This document shows positions 7,876-17,226 of a stretch of 64,000 nucleotides of DNA, in pieces (position 1 is the stretch's first letter; the number at the start of each line of letters is the position of its first letter). Where the stretch lies: assembly GCF_027920545.1 (NCBI RefSeq), contig NZ_CP115859.1, forward strand, positions 558,001 through 622,000, written 5' to 3'. Source of the DNA: Chryseobacterium camelliae (GTDB lineage: Bacteria; Bacteroidota; Bacteroidia; Flavobacteriales; Weeksellaceae). The notes below the pieces were generated by a model. The model did no database searches. It saw only the letters and a list, made by a program, of their open reading frames with translations, and had not been told where the DNA came from. Both the position numbers and the translations under genes were made by a program.

Positions 7876-8805
7876 CTATAATTTACTTTCAATTCCGTTC
7901 AAAAGCATTGAGATGATTCCGACGAAAACCCAGAATCTTAATATATTGAGGGTAAGAAAATTGCTTTTTTTAAACTGATTCATCAAAAGATAAATACAAA
8001 AAATCATTACAAATAAGCCTCCTGTAAAATAATAGGCCATAAAGCCCGAAATTCCGGTACGGGTAATCAGCTTCATCGAAACTGCCATGGTAATGATGAG
8101 CAAAAAAATAATAATGATTTTTGCATTCTTGCTTTTAAAATAATTGGGAATTGTAATATATCCGAACGCTTTATCAACACTTTTCGTCAATGTATCTTTC
8201 ACAATATCAATACATAAAAGAATAAGAAATAGAAAGACTGCCATCAACAATACTTTTTTAGAAAATGTTCCGTAATAGACCATCATTCCAAAAAAAGGAT
8301 ACAAAGTGAGGCTTACAAAAGTGAGATTATTGATGATTAAAATGCGGCTCAGTTTATGACTGTAAAACCACATAAAAAACTGGTATACCACAAAAAAGAA
8401 AAATACGCGGTGCGAAATCATCCATGCAACTCCCAAAGACAGAACACTCAGAACCAAATAAGCATATAAGAAATATTTCTGCTTGATAAAGCTCTGGATC
8501 CTGGTTCTAAATGGTTTTACCAGGTGATCTTTCTCAAAATCATAAAACTGATTGATAATTCCACCTGCTAGAATGGTAAGTACCGTACAGAAAATGATGC
8601 CGTGAACTTTAAAATCAAAGACAAATTTTCTGAAATTTTCGTCCTGATTAAAAAGAAAAAACGTGGAAACATAGAGTGCAAAAGTAAGCAAAGCAGCTAC
8701 AAAAAAGCGGGCTCCCAAAAGAAAGCCTACAAACTGTGAAAATCTGTAAAATAAAGATTTTGAGATATAATTTTTCTGTTGGAAAGTTTCTTTTTCAGAA
8801 TTCAT
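7876..8805 (-). CDS. UbiA-superfamily prenyltransferase
   Basis: 309 residues with 8-9 membrane spans. The first Asp-rich motif is N85-x3-D89-x3-D93 (INQFYDFEKD), which binds the Mg-prenyl diphosphate. The second is D200-x3-D204 with D211. UbiA enzymes join a prenyl chain to an acceptor; flavobacterial members next to mevalonate kinase are often labelled geranylgeranylglycerol-phosphate geranylgeranyltransferase, but the acceptor cannot be read here. It starts 10 bp after the mevalonate kinase stop, so the two are co-transcribed: isoprenoid precursor synthesis beside isoprenoid transfer. Confidence 0.82.
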   Translation of the reverse strand: MNSEKETFQQKNYISKSLFYRFSQFVGFLLGARFFVAALLTFALYVSTFFLFNQDENFRKFVFDFKVHGIIFCTVLTILAGGIINQFYDFEKDHLVKPFRTRIQSFIKQKYFLYAYLVLSVLSLGVAWMISHRVFFFFVVYQFFMWFYSHKLSRILIINNLTFVSLTLYPFFGMMVYYGTFSKKVLLMAVFLFLILLCIDIVKDTLTKSVDKAFGYITIPNYFKSKNAKIIIIFLLIITMAVSMKLITRTGISGFMAYYFTGGLFVMIFCIYLLMNQFKKSNFLTLNILRFWVFVGIISMLLNGIESKL

Positions 8806-8815
8806 TCCAGGCTAT

Positions 8816-9742
8816 TTAAAATCTGTAAATAACTTCTTTTTGGAAACCGTCAAGCATTTTTTCAGCTTTTTCGTAGTCTTGAGTGAAGCCTAAAATGTAT
8901 CCTCCTCCGCCACTTCCGCAAAGTTTCAGATAATATGCATTCGAATCCAGGCCTTTTTTCCAGATATTAAAGATACTTTCGGGAATCATCGGACGAAAAT
9001 GTTCGTACGCCCAATGAGACAGCTTTTTAAGGTTTCTAAAGAACGGATTCATATCTTTTTTAAGGAAAGCCTCAATACAAGCATTATTGTAACGGATAAA
9101 CTCTTCTTTCAGCGTTTTACGGAAACCTTCGGTCTTCATTTTTTCAAAGAAAATCTGAATCATTGGTCCGGTTTCGCCTGTAATTCCTGAATCAATTAAG
9201 AAAATAGCTCCTTTCCCGGTTTGACCTTCCGGAATTGAAACTTTGTCTAAATTTTCCTTATTTTCAATAAGAATCGGAAGGTTCATATAGCAGATCAAAG
9301 GATCCATTCCTGAACTTTTACCATGGAAATAACTTTCCATTTCTCCGAAAACGGCTTTCAGATTCTTTAAATTCTCTTTAGAAATCGTTTCCGGGTTCAG
9401 TTTTTTAACCGAATATTTTTCAAAAATAGCTGCTACCAAAGCTCCTGAACTTCCCACTCCATATCCTTGCGGGATGTTAGAATCAAAGAAAAGCCCGTTT
9501 GAAATGTCTTTTTTAAAACGGTCAATATCAAGTTTAAAGTCTCCTGATAAACTCAAATCCGCCAAATAATCGGAATATTTGAGTAGATGGGCATTCGATT
9601 TTTGTTCAAATGCCGAGTTCAGATCAGAATATTTTAAAGTTCCTTTATAAAAACTGTAAGGTACTACCAAACCTTGGGAATCTTCAATCATTCCGTATTC
9701 ACCAAACAAAATTATTTTTGCGTAGAATAAAGGGTTTGTCAT
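8816..9742 (-). CDS. Mevalonate kinase (GHMP family)
   Basis: 308 residues. It phosphorylates mevalonate with ATP in the cytoplasmic mevalonate route to IPP, the route flavobacteria use. The GHMP ATP loop is PQGYGVGSSGAL (91-102); GKSSGMDP (141-148) carries the probable catalytic Asp147; the C-terminal glycine loop is KLCGSGGGGYILG (about 274-286). The N-terminus AKIILFGEYGMI matches the usual 'KxiLfGEh' start, with Tyr in place of His. First gene of a two-gene unit with the UbiA gene. Another GHMP kinase of the pathway is possible but the motifs fit mevalonate kinase best. Confidence 0.82.
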   Translation of the reverse strand: MTNPLFYAKIILFGEYGMIEDSQGLVVPYSFYKGTLKYSDLNSAFEQKSNAHLLKYSDYLADLSLSGDFKLDIDRFKKDISNGLFFDSNIPQGYGVGSSGALVAAIFEKYSVKKLNPETISKENLKNLKAVFGEMESYFHGKSSGMDPLICYMNLPILIENKENLDKVSIPEGQTGKGAIFLIDSGITGETGPMIQIFFEKMKTEGFRKTLKEEFIRYNNACIEAFLKKDMNPFFRNLKKLSHWAYEHFRPMIPESIFNIWKKGLDSNAYYLKLCGSGGGGYILGFTQDYEKAEKMLDGFQKEVIYRF

Positions 9743-9817
9743 TTCTTTAAAACAATTTTAAAAGCTTTCTGCAAAGTTACATATAATTCGCCTGATTTTA
9801 AGCAAATATCAAGCCAA

Positions 9818-11362
9818 TTACAGGGTTTCTTTTTCTTTAAGTGTCTTCAGATTAAGGAAACGTATCAAAATCATCCCGACAAAGAAAAATAATGCCATTG
9901 AAAAAGCCGCAAATCTCATACCGGAAGCAGACGGCAATTTAATATCAATTTTAGCAAAAATTTCGATTAAGGTATCGTATTTATCAATAAATAAAGCAAA
10001 AACAAATGTCCCGATAATGATTGCCAGTTTTTCAAGCACATCATAGAAGCTGAAAAATGTCGTATTTTCCATTGAATCTTCAGGTAAAAGTTTTGAATAA
10101 GTAGATCTGGACATTGCCTGAAGACCTCCCATTACAAGACCTACGACGGCTGCCACTCCATAAAACTGATATTCTACGGTAGGGTTTTCTTTGTTTAAGA
10201 AAAACGCCCAGATACAAGCTACGATCCAAAGAATGATTGCAATGGTAATAACATTTTTGTTTCCTATTTTTTTAGATAATTTCGAGAAAAGCACAGCACC
10301 AATAATCGCTTCTATCTGGATAACCAATAGTGTTCCGATCAGCTTATCCTGAGGAAGGTTTATTTCACTTTTCCCAAAAAGCGTAGCCATCAGGAAAATG
10401 GTCTGCATTCCCACACTGTAAAAGAAAAAACTTGATAAGAAAAACTTAAGGTTTCTGTCTTTAAATAAGTCTTTACCAACTTTAAACAATTCTCTGAAAC
10501 TTTCTTTGGCAATATCTTTATAAAAACTAATATTATCTTTTAATACTTCAAAGAATCCTCCCTGTTCTTCATGTTTTTTGAAGATGTTTTTATAGTTCAG
10601 AAGCACCAGATCTTTTGGAAGTTTTTCTTTAACATCTCCAAATTGAGGTAAGTGTTTGAATGTATACTGAGAAAACCCAAACCACCAAGCTCCTGTCAAT
10701 AAGAAACTTATTCTTGTAAATAAAAGCTGCTTTTGCGGATCTCCTTTTCCTACAACCTGAATTAATATCAGACATATTATCACCAGTACAACCGAACCTA
10801 TATATCCATAAACATAGCCTCTTGCAGAAAGGGCATCTTGTTTATCTTGTGTCGCAATATCCGGTAAAAACGAGTTATAAAATACCAAACTTCCCCAGAA
10901 ACCGACACTCGCCGTAATACTAAACAGAAGCCCTAAAAATACATTGTGCATCCCTGTAAACATCGCTAATCCCATACAAGAAGTAGCTCCTAAATAACAG
11001 AAAAATTGTAAAAATGATTTTTTGTTTCCAATGGTATCTGCCAACGAGGATAAAAATGGAGATAGCAATACCACAATAAAGAAGGAAATGGTCAATGAAT
11101 ATCCATATACAGCATCCGGCTGATATTCTTCTCCAAAGATCTTAATCATGTGTCTCACCGGAACATCAATCCAGGATTTTGTTTCTTCCACATATTCTTT
11201 CTTTTCGTAAGCTGTGGTAAGAATAGAATAATATATAGGAAAAATAGTGGATGTAATTACCAGAGAATATACTGAATTGGCCCAGTCATAAACAGCCCAG
11301 GCTTTCATTATTTTTGGATTATTCTTTATGATTTGAGGTTGTTGATTCTCAATTTCAGACAT
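9818..11362 (-). CDS. MFS transporter, UMF1/Atg22-like
   Basis: 514 residues, about 12 transmembrane segments. AWAVYDWANSVY (21-32) just before TM1 is the hallmark of the UMF1 group, whose fungal relative is the vacuolar effluxer Atg22. A long hydrophilic insert (about residues 70-95, and a central cytoplasmic loop 225-310) is typical. Transport substrate unknown; amino-acid or nucleoside efflux is only suggested by the distant fungal homologue. It lies alone between mevalonate kinase (75 bp downstream) and the thiolase terminator. Confidence 0.82.
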   Translation of the reverse strand: MSEIENQQPQIIKNNPKIMKAWAVYDWANSVYSLVITSTIFPIYYSILTTAYEKKEYVEETKSWIDVPVRHMIKIFGEEYQPDAVYGYSLTISFFIVVLLSPFLSSLADTIGNKKSFLQFFCYLGATSCMGLAMFTGMHNVFLGLLFSITASVGFWGSLVFYNSFLPDIATQDKQDALSARGYVYGYIGSVVLVIICLILIQVVGKGDPQKQLLFTRISFLLTGAWWFGFSQYTFKHLPQFGDVKEKLPKDLVLLNYKNIFKKHEEQGGFFEVLKDNISFYKDIAKESFRELFKVGKDLFKDRNLKFFLSSFFFYSVGMQTIFLMATLFGKSEINLPQDKLIGTLLVIQIEAIIGAVLFSKLSKKIGNKNVITIAIILWIVACIWAFFLNKENPTVEYQFYGVAAVVGLVMGGLQAMSRSTYSKLLPEDSMENTTFFSFYDVLEKLAIIIGTFVFALFIDKYDTLIEIFAKIDIKLPSASGMRFAAFSMALFFFVGMILIRFLNLKTLKEKETL

Positions 11363-11503
11363 TTCAAATAAGTATTAGTAGCACAAAAATAACAAAACCG
11401 CTGAATATTCGGAGGTTTTTATTTTCTTTCGGCGAAATTTTATTTCTGGGGGAAAATTCAGGTTTATTTTCTAAGCATATTTTTCAACATAATAACAAAA
11501 TAA

Positions 11504-11536
11504 AAAAGTCCGAAAGCATATTACTTCCGGACTTTT
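11504..11536 (-). terminator. Terminator after thiolase
   Basis: AAAAGTCCG (11504-11512) pairs with CGGACTTTT (11528-11536), with an inner AAG/CTT. The minus strand continues into T-rich sequence. Confidence 0.75.
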
Positions 11537-11554
11537 ATCTACTATTAAAAAATA

Positions 11555-12733
11555 TTACATATTCTCAATAACAATAGCAGAAGCACCACCACCACCGTTA
11601 CAGATAGCTGCAGCACCATATTTAGCATTGTTTTGTTTTAAAACATTGATCAACGTAACAATAATTCTGGAACCTGAGCTTCCCAGCGGGTGACCAAGAG
11701 CTACTGCTCCACCGTTTACGTTTACTTTTGAAGCATCCAACCCTAAGATTTTATTGTTTGCCAATCCTACTACTGAGAACGCTTCATTGAATTCGAAGAA
11801 ATCGATATCTGAAATCTCTAATCCGGCTTTTTTAAGAGCAATTGGTAATGCCTTTGCAGGAGCCGTAGTGAAGTTTTCAGGTTCCTGAGCAGCATCAGCA
11901 TAAGAAACGATCTTTGCTAAAGGCTTAAGCCCCAGTTCTTCCATTTTTTCTTTAGAAACAAGAATCAAAGCAGAAGCTCCGTCGTTAAGTGTTGAAGCAT
12001 TTGCAGCCGTTACCGTTCCTTCTTCTTTTTTGAATACTGTAGGAAGAGTCGGAAGCCTGTCAAAGTTTACCGCTTTGTATTCTTCATCTTCTGCAAAAAT
12101 AACAGGCTCTCCTTTTCTCTGAGGAATTGAAACCGGCACTACTTCTTCAGCGAATTTTCCTTCGCTCCAAGCTTTTGCAGATCTTTTGTAAGATTCAATC
12201 GCAAAATTATCCTGATCTTCTCTTGTAATGCTATAGTCTGTTGCACATTTCTCTGCGCAAACTCCCATATGAACTTTGTTGTAAACGTCTGTAAGTCCGT
12301 CAAGAACCATTCCGTCCAACATTTTTACGTCTCCTAATTTTGTAGCGTTTCTTGTATTATAATAATGAGGAACTGAAGACATGTTTTCCATACCTCCTGC
12401 AACGATTACGTCTGCATCACCTGCTTTAATTGCCTGTGCAGCCATAGAAACCGCTTTCATTCCTGAAGCACAAACTTTGTTTACCGTAGTAGATGGCGTT
12501 TCAATAGAAAGCCCTGCTCCCAAAGCAACCTGACGAGCCGGAGCCTGCCCTTCTCCTGCTTGCAGAACGTTCCCCATATAGATTTCCTGAACCAATTTCG
12601 GATCAAGACCAATTTTATCTAATGCTCCTTTTACAGCCACAGATCCTAATTTTGTAGCCGGAACTGTTGATAAGCTTCCCATAAAACTTCCCATAGGAGT
12701 TCTTACTGCGGAAACAATGAATACCTCTTTCAT
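11555..12733 (-). CDS. Acetyl-CoA C-acyltransferase (thiolase)
   Basis: 392 residues, standard for a degradative or biosynthetic thiolase. All three active-site blocks are present: VNKVCASGMKA with nucleophile Cys88, GGAVALGHPLGSSGSR with His348, and CNGGGGAS with Cys378. It reversibly cleaves 3-ketoacyl-CoA with CoA, or condenses two acetyl-CoA. In a mevalonate-pathway organism it could supply acetoacetyl-CoA or work in beta-oxidation; sequence alone does not decide. It is transcribed alone with a strong terminator. Electron-transfer flavoprotein genes for acyl-CoA oxidation lie 5 kb upstream. Confidence 0.92.
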   Translation of the reverse strand: MKEVFIVSAVRTPMGSFMGSLSTVPATKLGSVAVKGALDKIGLDPKLVQEIYMGNVLQAGEGQAPARQVALGAGLSIETPSTTVNKVCASGMKAVSMAAQAIKAGDADVIVAGGMENMSSVPHYYNTRNATKLGDVKMLDGMVLDGLTDVYNKVHMGVCAEKCATDYSITREDQDNFAIESYKRSAKAWSEGKFAEEVVPVSIPQRKGEPVIFAEDEEYKAVNFDRLPTLPTVFKKEEGTVTAANASTLNDGASALILVSKEKMEELGLKPLAKIVSYADAAQEPENFTTAPAKALPIALKKAGLEISDIDFFEFNEAFSVVGLANNKILGLDASKVNVNGGAVALGHPLGSSGSRIIVTLINVLKQNNAKYGAAAICNGGGGASAIVIENM

Positions 12734-12786
12734 GTGTATATTTTTATTTTTTATTAATTGTTGAAACCTTTCGGTTACATTATGTT

Positions 12787-13173
12787 TTAATTCTTTGTAT
12801 TGTCTTTAACAAAAATCATCAGGAATGCTCCTAAAAATTCTATCAGCCAGCCCCATTTTAGCTTAACTACCCCTGCAAATATCTCTCTCCACGATTTAAA
12901 CGGTAAAAAACTAAAATATTCTTTAGTTTGAAACTTAATTGCAAATAAGGTAAAGCAGAATAGCAGCAATAACAGAATTCCGAAGATTCTTCCTATTTTG
13001 ATAGTATTATTCACAATACCAAAAACTGCACAGGCGGATAAAATCCAGCAAATAACGGCTAAATAATGATCCAGCTTCCAATAATTCCAATTTCCAATAA
13101 CAGGAACGTGAACTAAAGGCAAAAAGCTACCGATAACCACTAAAATTAACCCTACTAATTGAATATTTTTCAT
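12787..13173 (-). CDS. Small inner-membrane protein, unknown function
   Basis: 128 residues from the ATG at 13173; a longer reading frame reaches 13209 but its first 12 codons overlap the terminator hairpin at 13201-13227, so the inner start is preferred. Four hydrophobic segments (about 3-22, 35-55, 62-82 and 105-122) with a short polar part between the third and fourth. I do not recognise a family. It ends 54 bp before the thiolase start codon and could be read through into it. Confidence 0.6.
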   Translation of the reverse strand: MKNIQLVGLILVVIGSFLPLVHVPVIGNWNYWKLDHYLAVICWILSACAVFGIVNNTIKIGRIFGILLLLLFCFTLFAIKFQTKEYFSFLPFKSWREIFAGVVKLKWGWLIEFLGAFLMIFVKDNTKN

Positions 13174-13200
13174 ATTTCTTAAAGTGCCAAAATACGAAAA

Positions 13201-13227
13201 AAAACACACTTAAAATAAGTGTGTTTT
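13201..13227. terminator. Terminator after the sigma/anti-sigma/OMP operon
   Basis: Perfect 11-bp stem AAAACACACTT / AAGTGTGTTTT, 5-nt loop, T-ended on both strands. It lies about 95 bp beyond the outer-membrane gene stop codon. Confidence 0.7.
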
Positions 13228-13322
13228 AAAAACCGGTTATTTACAGGCAATCAATTATTAATAATAAAATTTTCAAAATAAAATTAAATAATTCATAAAA
13301 AACAATAAATATCATTATTAAT

Positions 13323-14408
13323 TTAAAAATCAACACTTACGATTTCGACTCCTATTTGTAATGCATATTTCTTCTTCAGGTCTGCATTATTGTTGAATGT
13401 GGACGTAAAATCTTTTTGAATAAATAAATTGAAACCTCCGTAGCCTATTCCCAATTTTGCACCACAAACAAAATCGTTGACTCCCTGCATCACTTTTTCT
13501 CGCTCTACAATTTTTTTAGAATATTCGGTTGAATATTTATTATAAATCGTACTTCTTGTTCTCACTCCACCGTAAATTCCTGTAACAAGACTTAATTGGC
13601 TTTTTCTGTTATCCAGATAGGTTACCCCTTGATATTCTGTGTATTTGGGATTCAAAACAAATCTAAATTCCACCGGAACATAAACATAGATATTGTACAG
13701 TCCTGTCTTTTTCAGATCTCCTTTAGTAAATTCATTTACAATAAGTTGCTGATCTTCCTGACTGAATACTTTACCGTATTTTGGAGTATAATAATCATTT
13801 CGCATTCCCAATCCTAAACGATAAAAGATCGGACTTTCATAGCCTCCTATCTGATCTTCATATCGTAGAGAAAAATTCACCGAATTGTAAACCGTGTTTT
13901 TAACATCCGAATCTTTGCTGTAGAACCTGAACGGTTCGTCTTTTGAAGTAAGATTTACCCCTATGAAGCTCATAGACAATCTTACGGAATGTAAATAATC
14001 CTTAGGTGTTTTTTCCTTTTTTCCAAAAAACCTTAATTTACCATTATATGTACCAAGACCGATTTTATATTTGGGATCGTGGGAGTTAATGACAGTATTT
14101 TTAACCAGTTCTTTGGTCGCTTCTTCCAAATTCCCTTTTTCGCCGTCTACTTTTTCATTGATAATCTGCTCATATTTTGTGGCAATTTCGGTTCTTTGTT
14201 TTTGCTTTTCTTCCGAAGATATTTTCTTTTCTTTAAAGTTTTTATCCACTTCATTCAGTTCAACATTCATTTTTGATTTTTCCGAAACTAAAATGCTGTC
14301 GATTTTATTAGAATAGATTTTCATTTGAGAATCCATTGCCGGATTTTCCTGTGAATATCCGTACATAAATGCAAAAGCAGCAACAAATGTGGTAATTTTT
14401 GTTTTCAT
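13323..14408 (-). CDS. Outer-membrane beta-barrel protein with N-terminal coiled coil
   Basis: 361 residues. Signal peptide 1-19 (ends in YGYS-Q). Residues about 27-115 are Lys/Glu-rich heptad-like sequence, a likely periplasmic coiled coil or helical hairpin. From about 120 the protein alternates hydrophobic and polar residues with many Tyr/Gly (LGTYNGKLRFF, FSLRYEDQIGGYE, LSLVTGIYGGVRTRS) and ends in Phe, as expected for an outer-membrane barrel. No named family recognised. It is the last gene behind an ECF sigma factor and a membrane anti-sigma candidate, 70 bp downstream, so it may be the system's target or sensor. Function unknown. Confidence 0.65.
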   Translation of the reverse strand: MKTKITTFVAAFAFMYGYSQENPAMDSQMKIYSNKIDSILVSEKSKMNVELNEVDKNFKEKKISSEEKQKQRTEIATKYEQIINEKVDGEKGNLEEATKELVKNTVINSHDPKYKIGLGTYNGKLRFFGKKEKTPKDYLHSVRLSMSFIGVNLTSKDEPFRFYSKDSDVKNTVYNSVNFSLRYEDQIGGYESPIFYRLGLGMRNDYYTPKYGKVFSQEDQQLIVNEFTKGDLKKTGLYNIYVYVPVEFRFVLNPKYTEYQGVTYLDNRKSQLSLVTGIYGGVRTRSTIYNKYSTEYSKKIVEREKVMQGVNDFVCGAKLGIGYGGFNLFIQKDFTSTFNNNADLKKKYALQIGVEIVSVDF

Positions 14409-14478
14409 AGGTAAGACATTATTTTACTTCCCGCTCTTTTTCAAGAACAGTATTTTAGGTTATAAAATTAAATTCTGA

Positions 14479-15183
14479 TTATTTCAGGGAATCCGAAAAT
14501 ATGGTAAATCCTAGTATTTTCAAGGAATTAGGGCTCTTCACCTTAATTTTTGATGCATCTAAAACTCCGAACTGCTTATGCACATTTTGGTTTTCTTCCC
14601 GGGTTTTATCAAATTCTCTTCCCAAAAGAAGTTCATCCGCATTGATGTATTTTGTTTTTTCCTTCTTTGCCTCTGCAAATAAAGGAAGATTCACAGTTTG
14701 ATTTTCAACTTTCGCAGGTTGAACATCTACATTTACAAACTGTTGCGGTTTATCTTCTGAAATTTGAGACTGAATTATTGTATTTTCTTTTTCTAAACGA
14801 GAAACGTCTTCTGCAGTTGTTGTATGACTTTCTACAACAAATTTTCCTTCATTTTTAATTACTTTTTCCTCATTTGAAACAACAGCTTGATGTTCAAATT
14901 CCGAATGTATGGGAGTCATTGTTCTTTCTACATTTTTTTTAACGATATACTCTGTTGGCTTATCATTAAATCCGGTTTTATGACGGTTAAAATAAAACAA
15001 GCTTCCAAAAGAGATCAAAAAAATAACAACAGCTGCATATTTCCACCATTGAAAAGCCGGTTTTAAAACGATTTCAGGTTCTTTCACAAGCTTTCCCTCC
15101 AACCTTTCCCAAAGATCGGAAGAAGGCTTTATTTCAAGCTCTTCGTAGTCAGATTTTAATTTATTTAGCATACTGTTTTTCAT
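14479..15183 (-). CDS. Probable membrane-anchored anti-sigma factor
   Basis: 234 residues. The N-terminal ~45 residues are a short helical cytosolic segment (LNKLKSDYEELEIKPSSDLWERLEGKL), then one transmembrane helix (about 48-66), then a ~165-residue periplasmic, low-complexity Glu/Lys/Thr region. This layout, with the N-terminus overlapping the end of the sigma gene, is that of flavobacterial anti-sigma partners; sequence motifs of the zinc anti-sigma class are absent. ATG codons at 15183 and 15171 are both possible; both overlap the sigma gene, consistent with translational coupling. Confidence 0.68.
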   Translation of the reverse strand: MKNSMLNKLKSDYEELEIKPSSDLWERLEGKLVKEPEIVLKPAFQWWKYAAVVIFLISFGSLFYFNRHKTGFNDKPTEYIVKKNVERTMTPIHSEFEHQAVVSNEEKVIKNEGKFVVESHTTTAEDVSRLEKENTIIQSQISEDKPQQFVNVDVQPAKVENQTVNLPLFAEAKKEKTKYINADELLLGREFDKTREENQNVHKQFGVLDASKIKVKSPNSLKILGFTIFSDSLK

Positions 15184-15706
15184 CTTTCTTTTGTTTTAAA
15201 AAATCGGCGATCCATTTTTTAGATTTACTGAGCTGGCTTTTGCTTGTACCTTCAGAAATATTGAGTATTTCTGCAATTTCGTGGTGTTTCTTTTCTTCAA
15301 AGACATACAAATTGAAAATCAATCTGTAACCATCCGGCATTTTAGAAAAAATTTCATCCATATTGATCTCCTCTATTTCTTCTTCCCAGTCTTCACTCAT
15401 ATTTCCTATTTCATTGATTTCAACATCTGTGTAAAGTATATTTTTACTTTTCCTAATGAAGTTTATTGAGTTATTGACTATAATTTTCCTCAGCCAAAAC
15501 GGAAAGCTTTTCCATTCCCTGCATTCATCAATTTTTGAAAAACAGATAAAAAAAGAATTCATCAGAATATCTTCCGCATCATGAAGATTATTCACATAAG
15601 AATTCGAAATGGCCAGCATTTTTGCCGAAAACATTTCGTAAAGCGCTTTCTGCCCTTTCCGATCCTGCTTTTTTGCCAGTTTAAAATTCTCCTCTAAGTT
15701 CTTCAT
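15161..15706 (-). CDS. ECF-type RNA polymerase sigma factor
   Basis: 181 residues. Region 2 spans about 20-90: DAEDILMNSFFICFSKI, then the -10-recognition part WLRKIIVNNSINFIRKSK. Region 4 is at about 125-175: MPDGYRLIFNLYVFEEKKHHEIAEILNISEGTSKSQLSKSKKWI, with the HTH at HEIAEILNISEGTSKSQL. It directs RNA polymerase to a stress- or envelope-specific promoter set. It is first in a three-gene unit with the anti-sigma candidate (23-bp overlap) and the barrel protein. Confidence 0.9.
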   Translation of the reverse strand: MKNLEENFKLAKKQDRKGQKALYEMFSAKMLAISNSYVNNLHDAEDILMNSFFICFSKIDECREWKSFPFWLRKIIVNNSINFIRKSKNILYTDVEINEIGNMSEDWEEEIEEINMDEIFSKMPDGYRLIFNLYVFEEKKHHEIAEILNISEGTSKSQLSKSKKWIADFLKQKKDEKQYAK

Positions 15707-15765
15707 GTATCTGTTTCTATTTATAAGACTCTATATTTTTCAAAAGGTTGCCTGAAAGACAAAAA

Positions 15766-15794
15766 AAATTGCACTTTTTTTGAAAGTGCAATTT
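15766..15794 (-). terminator. Terminator after nucleoside permease
   Basis: Perfect 12-bp stem AAATTGCACTTT / AAAGTGCAATTT, 5-nt loop, followed on the minus strand by T-rich DNA. It lies 28 bp past the permease stop codon. Confidence 0.8.
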
Positions 15795-15821
15795 AATATA
15801 TTAATGATCAACGAAATAAAA

Positions 15822-17204
15822 TTAATGATTTACATTCGCTACATCTTTCGGATCATGCTTGTGTTTAAACAAAAATGCAAAAAGAATCGCAAGAACCAGA
15901 GCATACGCTGCAAAAGCTAACCAGATGTTTGGCCAGTCTCTTAGCATTACTGCAGATGATAAAGTACCGTCTGCATTTACTGCCGCATTGAATGTGTTTT
16001 TAAGAATATCTAAAAAACTCTGGTTATCAGGTGTTGTGTCCAGATAGGATGATAATTCGGCTGCATTGGTAAATTTATGCGTGAAGAATTTATCAATCGC
16101 CCAACCTGCGATATTACTTCCGAAATAAGCTCCGAAACCATTGGTCATCATCATGAATAATCCCTGTGCAGAAGAACGGATTTTTTTATCAGTAGTCGTT
16201 TCCACGAAAAGCGATCCCGAAATATTGAAGAAATCGAAAGCCATTCCGTAAACGATACACGATAAAATAATCAATGAAACTCCGTATCCATCCGGAGTTC
16301 CGTAAGCAAAGAACCCGAATCTCAATACCCAGGCAAACATCGAAATCAGCATTACTTTTTTAATTCCGTATCGCTTTAAAAAGAAAGGAATTGCCAGAAT
16401 AAATAAGGTTTCAGATACCTGAGATATGGACATGACAATCGTAGATCTCTGAACTACAAATGAATCTGCGTATTTAGGGAAATGAGAAAATTCACTAAGG
16501 AAAACATCTCCATAAGCATTGGTAAGCTGTAATGCTGCTCCTAAAAGCATTGAGAACCCAAAGAACAATGCCATTTTATAGTTACCGAATAATTTGAACG
16601 CATTCAGCCCTAATTGTTCGAACAAAGGTGCATTTTTATCTATTAATTTCTGTGGTGGACATTTCGGCAAGGTTAAGGCATACATTCCCAATAGAACAGC
16701 TGCCGCTCCTCCAATATAAAACTGACCTTCCGTGGCTTTATTTCCTGTAAGATTGGTCACCCACATTGCGACAATGAAGCCTATGGTTCCCCAAACACGA
16801 ATCGGAGGGAAATCTTTAACAACATCTAAATTACTGTTTTTTAAGACCGTATAAGAAATAGAGTTGGCAAGGGCAATTGTTGGCATATAAAAGCACATCG
16901 CCACAAGCATTACGTAGTAAAAAGAATCAGGATTTTCTGTATGAGGCAAAAAGAAAAGAACCAGACCATACATAATTTGTAAAGCCGAAAAAATTCTTTC
17001 TGCATTTACCCAACGGTCGGCAATAATTCCGGTAATAGTCGGCATAAAAATGGAAGCAATCCCCATGGTTCCGAAAACAGCACCAAACTGCGCTCCGTCC
17101 CAATGTTTAGTACCAAACCAGAAGTTAGCCATCGTAATCAGCCATGCTCCCCAAACGAAGAACTGCAAGAAGCTGAGGATGGTCAGACGTAATTTTAAAT
17201 TCAT
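15822..17204 (-). CDS. Nucleoside permease, NupG-type MFS
   Basis: 460 residues, 12 predicted membrane spans. The N-terminus (LRLTILSFLQFFVWGAWLITMANFWFG) and the IADRWVNAERIF loop after TM2 match the nucleoside:H+ symporter family. It imports nucleosides across the inner membrane. A polar insert of about 45 residues lies between the last two spans (TTPDNQSFLDILKNTFNAAV region), as in Bacteroidota members. It begins 22 bp after the bifunctional nuclease gene, so the two are probably one transcript, and it ends at a strong terminator. Confidence 0.85.
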   Translation of the reverse strand: MNLKLRLTILSFLQFFVWGAWLITMANFWFGTKHWDGAQFGAVFGTMGIASIFMPTITGIIADRWVNAERIFSALQIMYGLVLFFLPHTENPDSFYYVMLVAMCFYMPTIALANSISYTVLKNSNLDVVKDFPPIRVWGTIGFIVAMWVTNLTGNKATEGQFYIGGAAAVLLGMYALTLPKCPPQKLIDKNAPLFEQLGLNAFKLFGNYKMALFFGFSMLLGAALQLTNAYGDVFLSEFSHFPKYADSFVVQRSTIVMSISQVSETLFILAIPFFLKRYGIKKVMLISMFAWVLRFGFFAYGTPDGYGVSLIILSCIVYGMAFDFFNISGSLFVETTTDKKIRSSAQGLFMMMTNGFGAYFGSNIAGWAIDKFFTHKFTNAAELSSYLDTTPDNQSFLDILKNTFNAAVNADGTLSSAVMLRDWPNIWLAFAAYALVLAILFAFLFKHKHDPKDVANVNH

Positions 17205-17226
17205 AAGTCAGTATAAAATATCTCTT

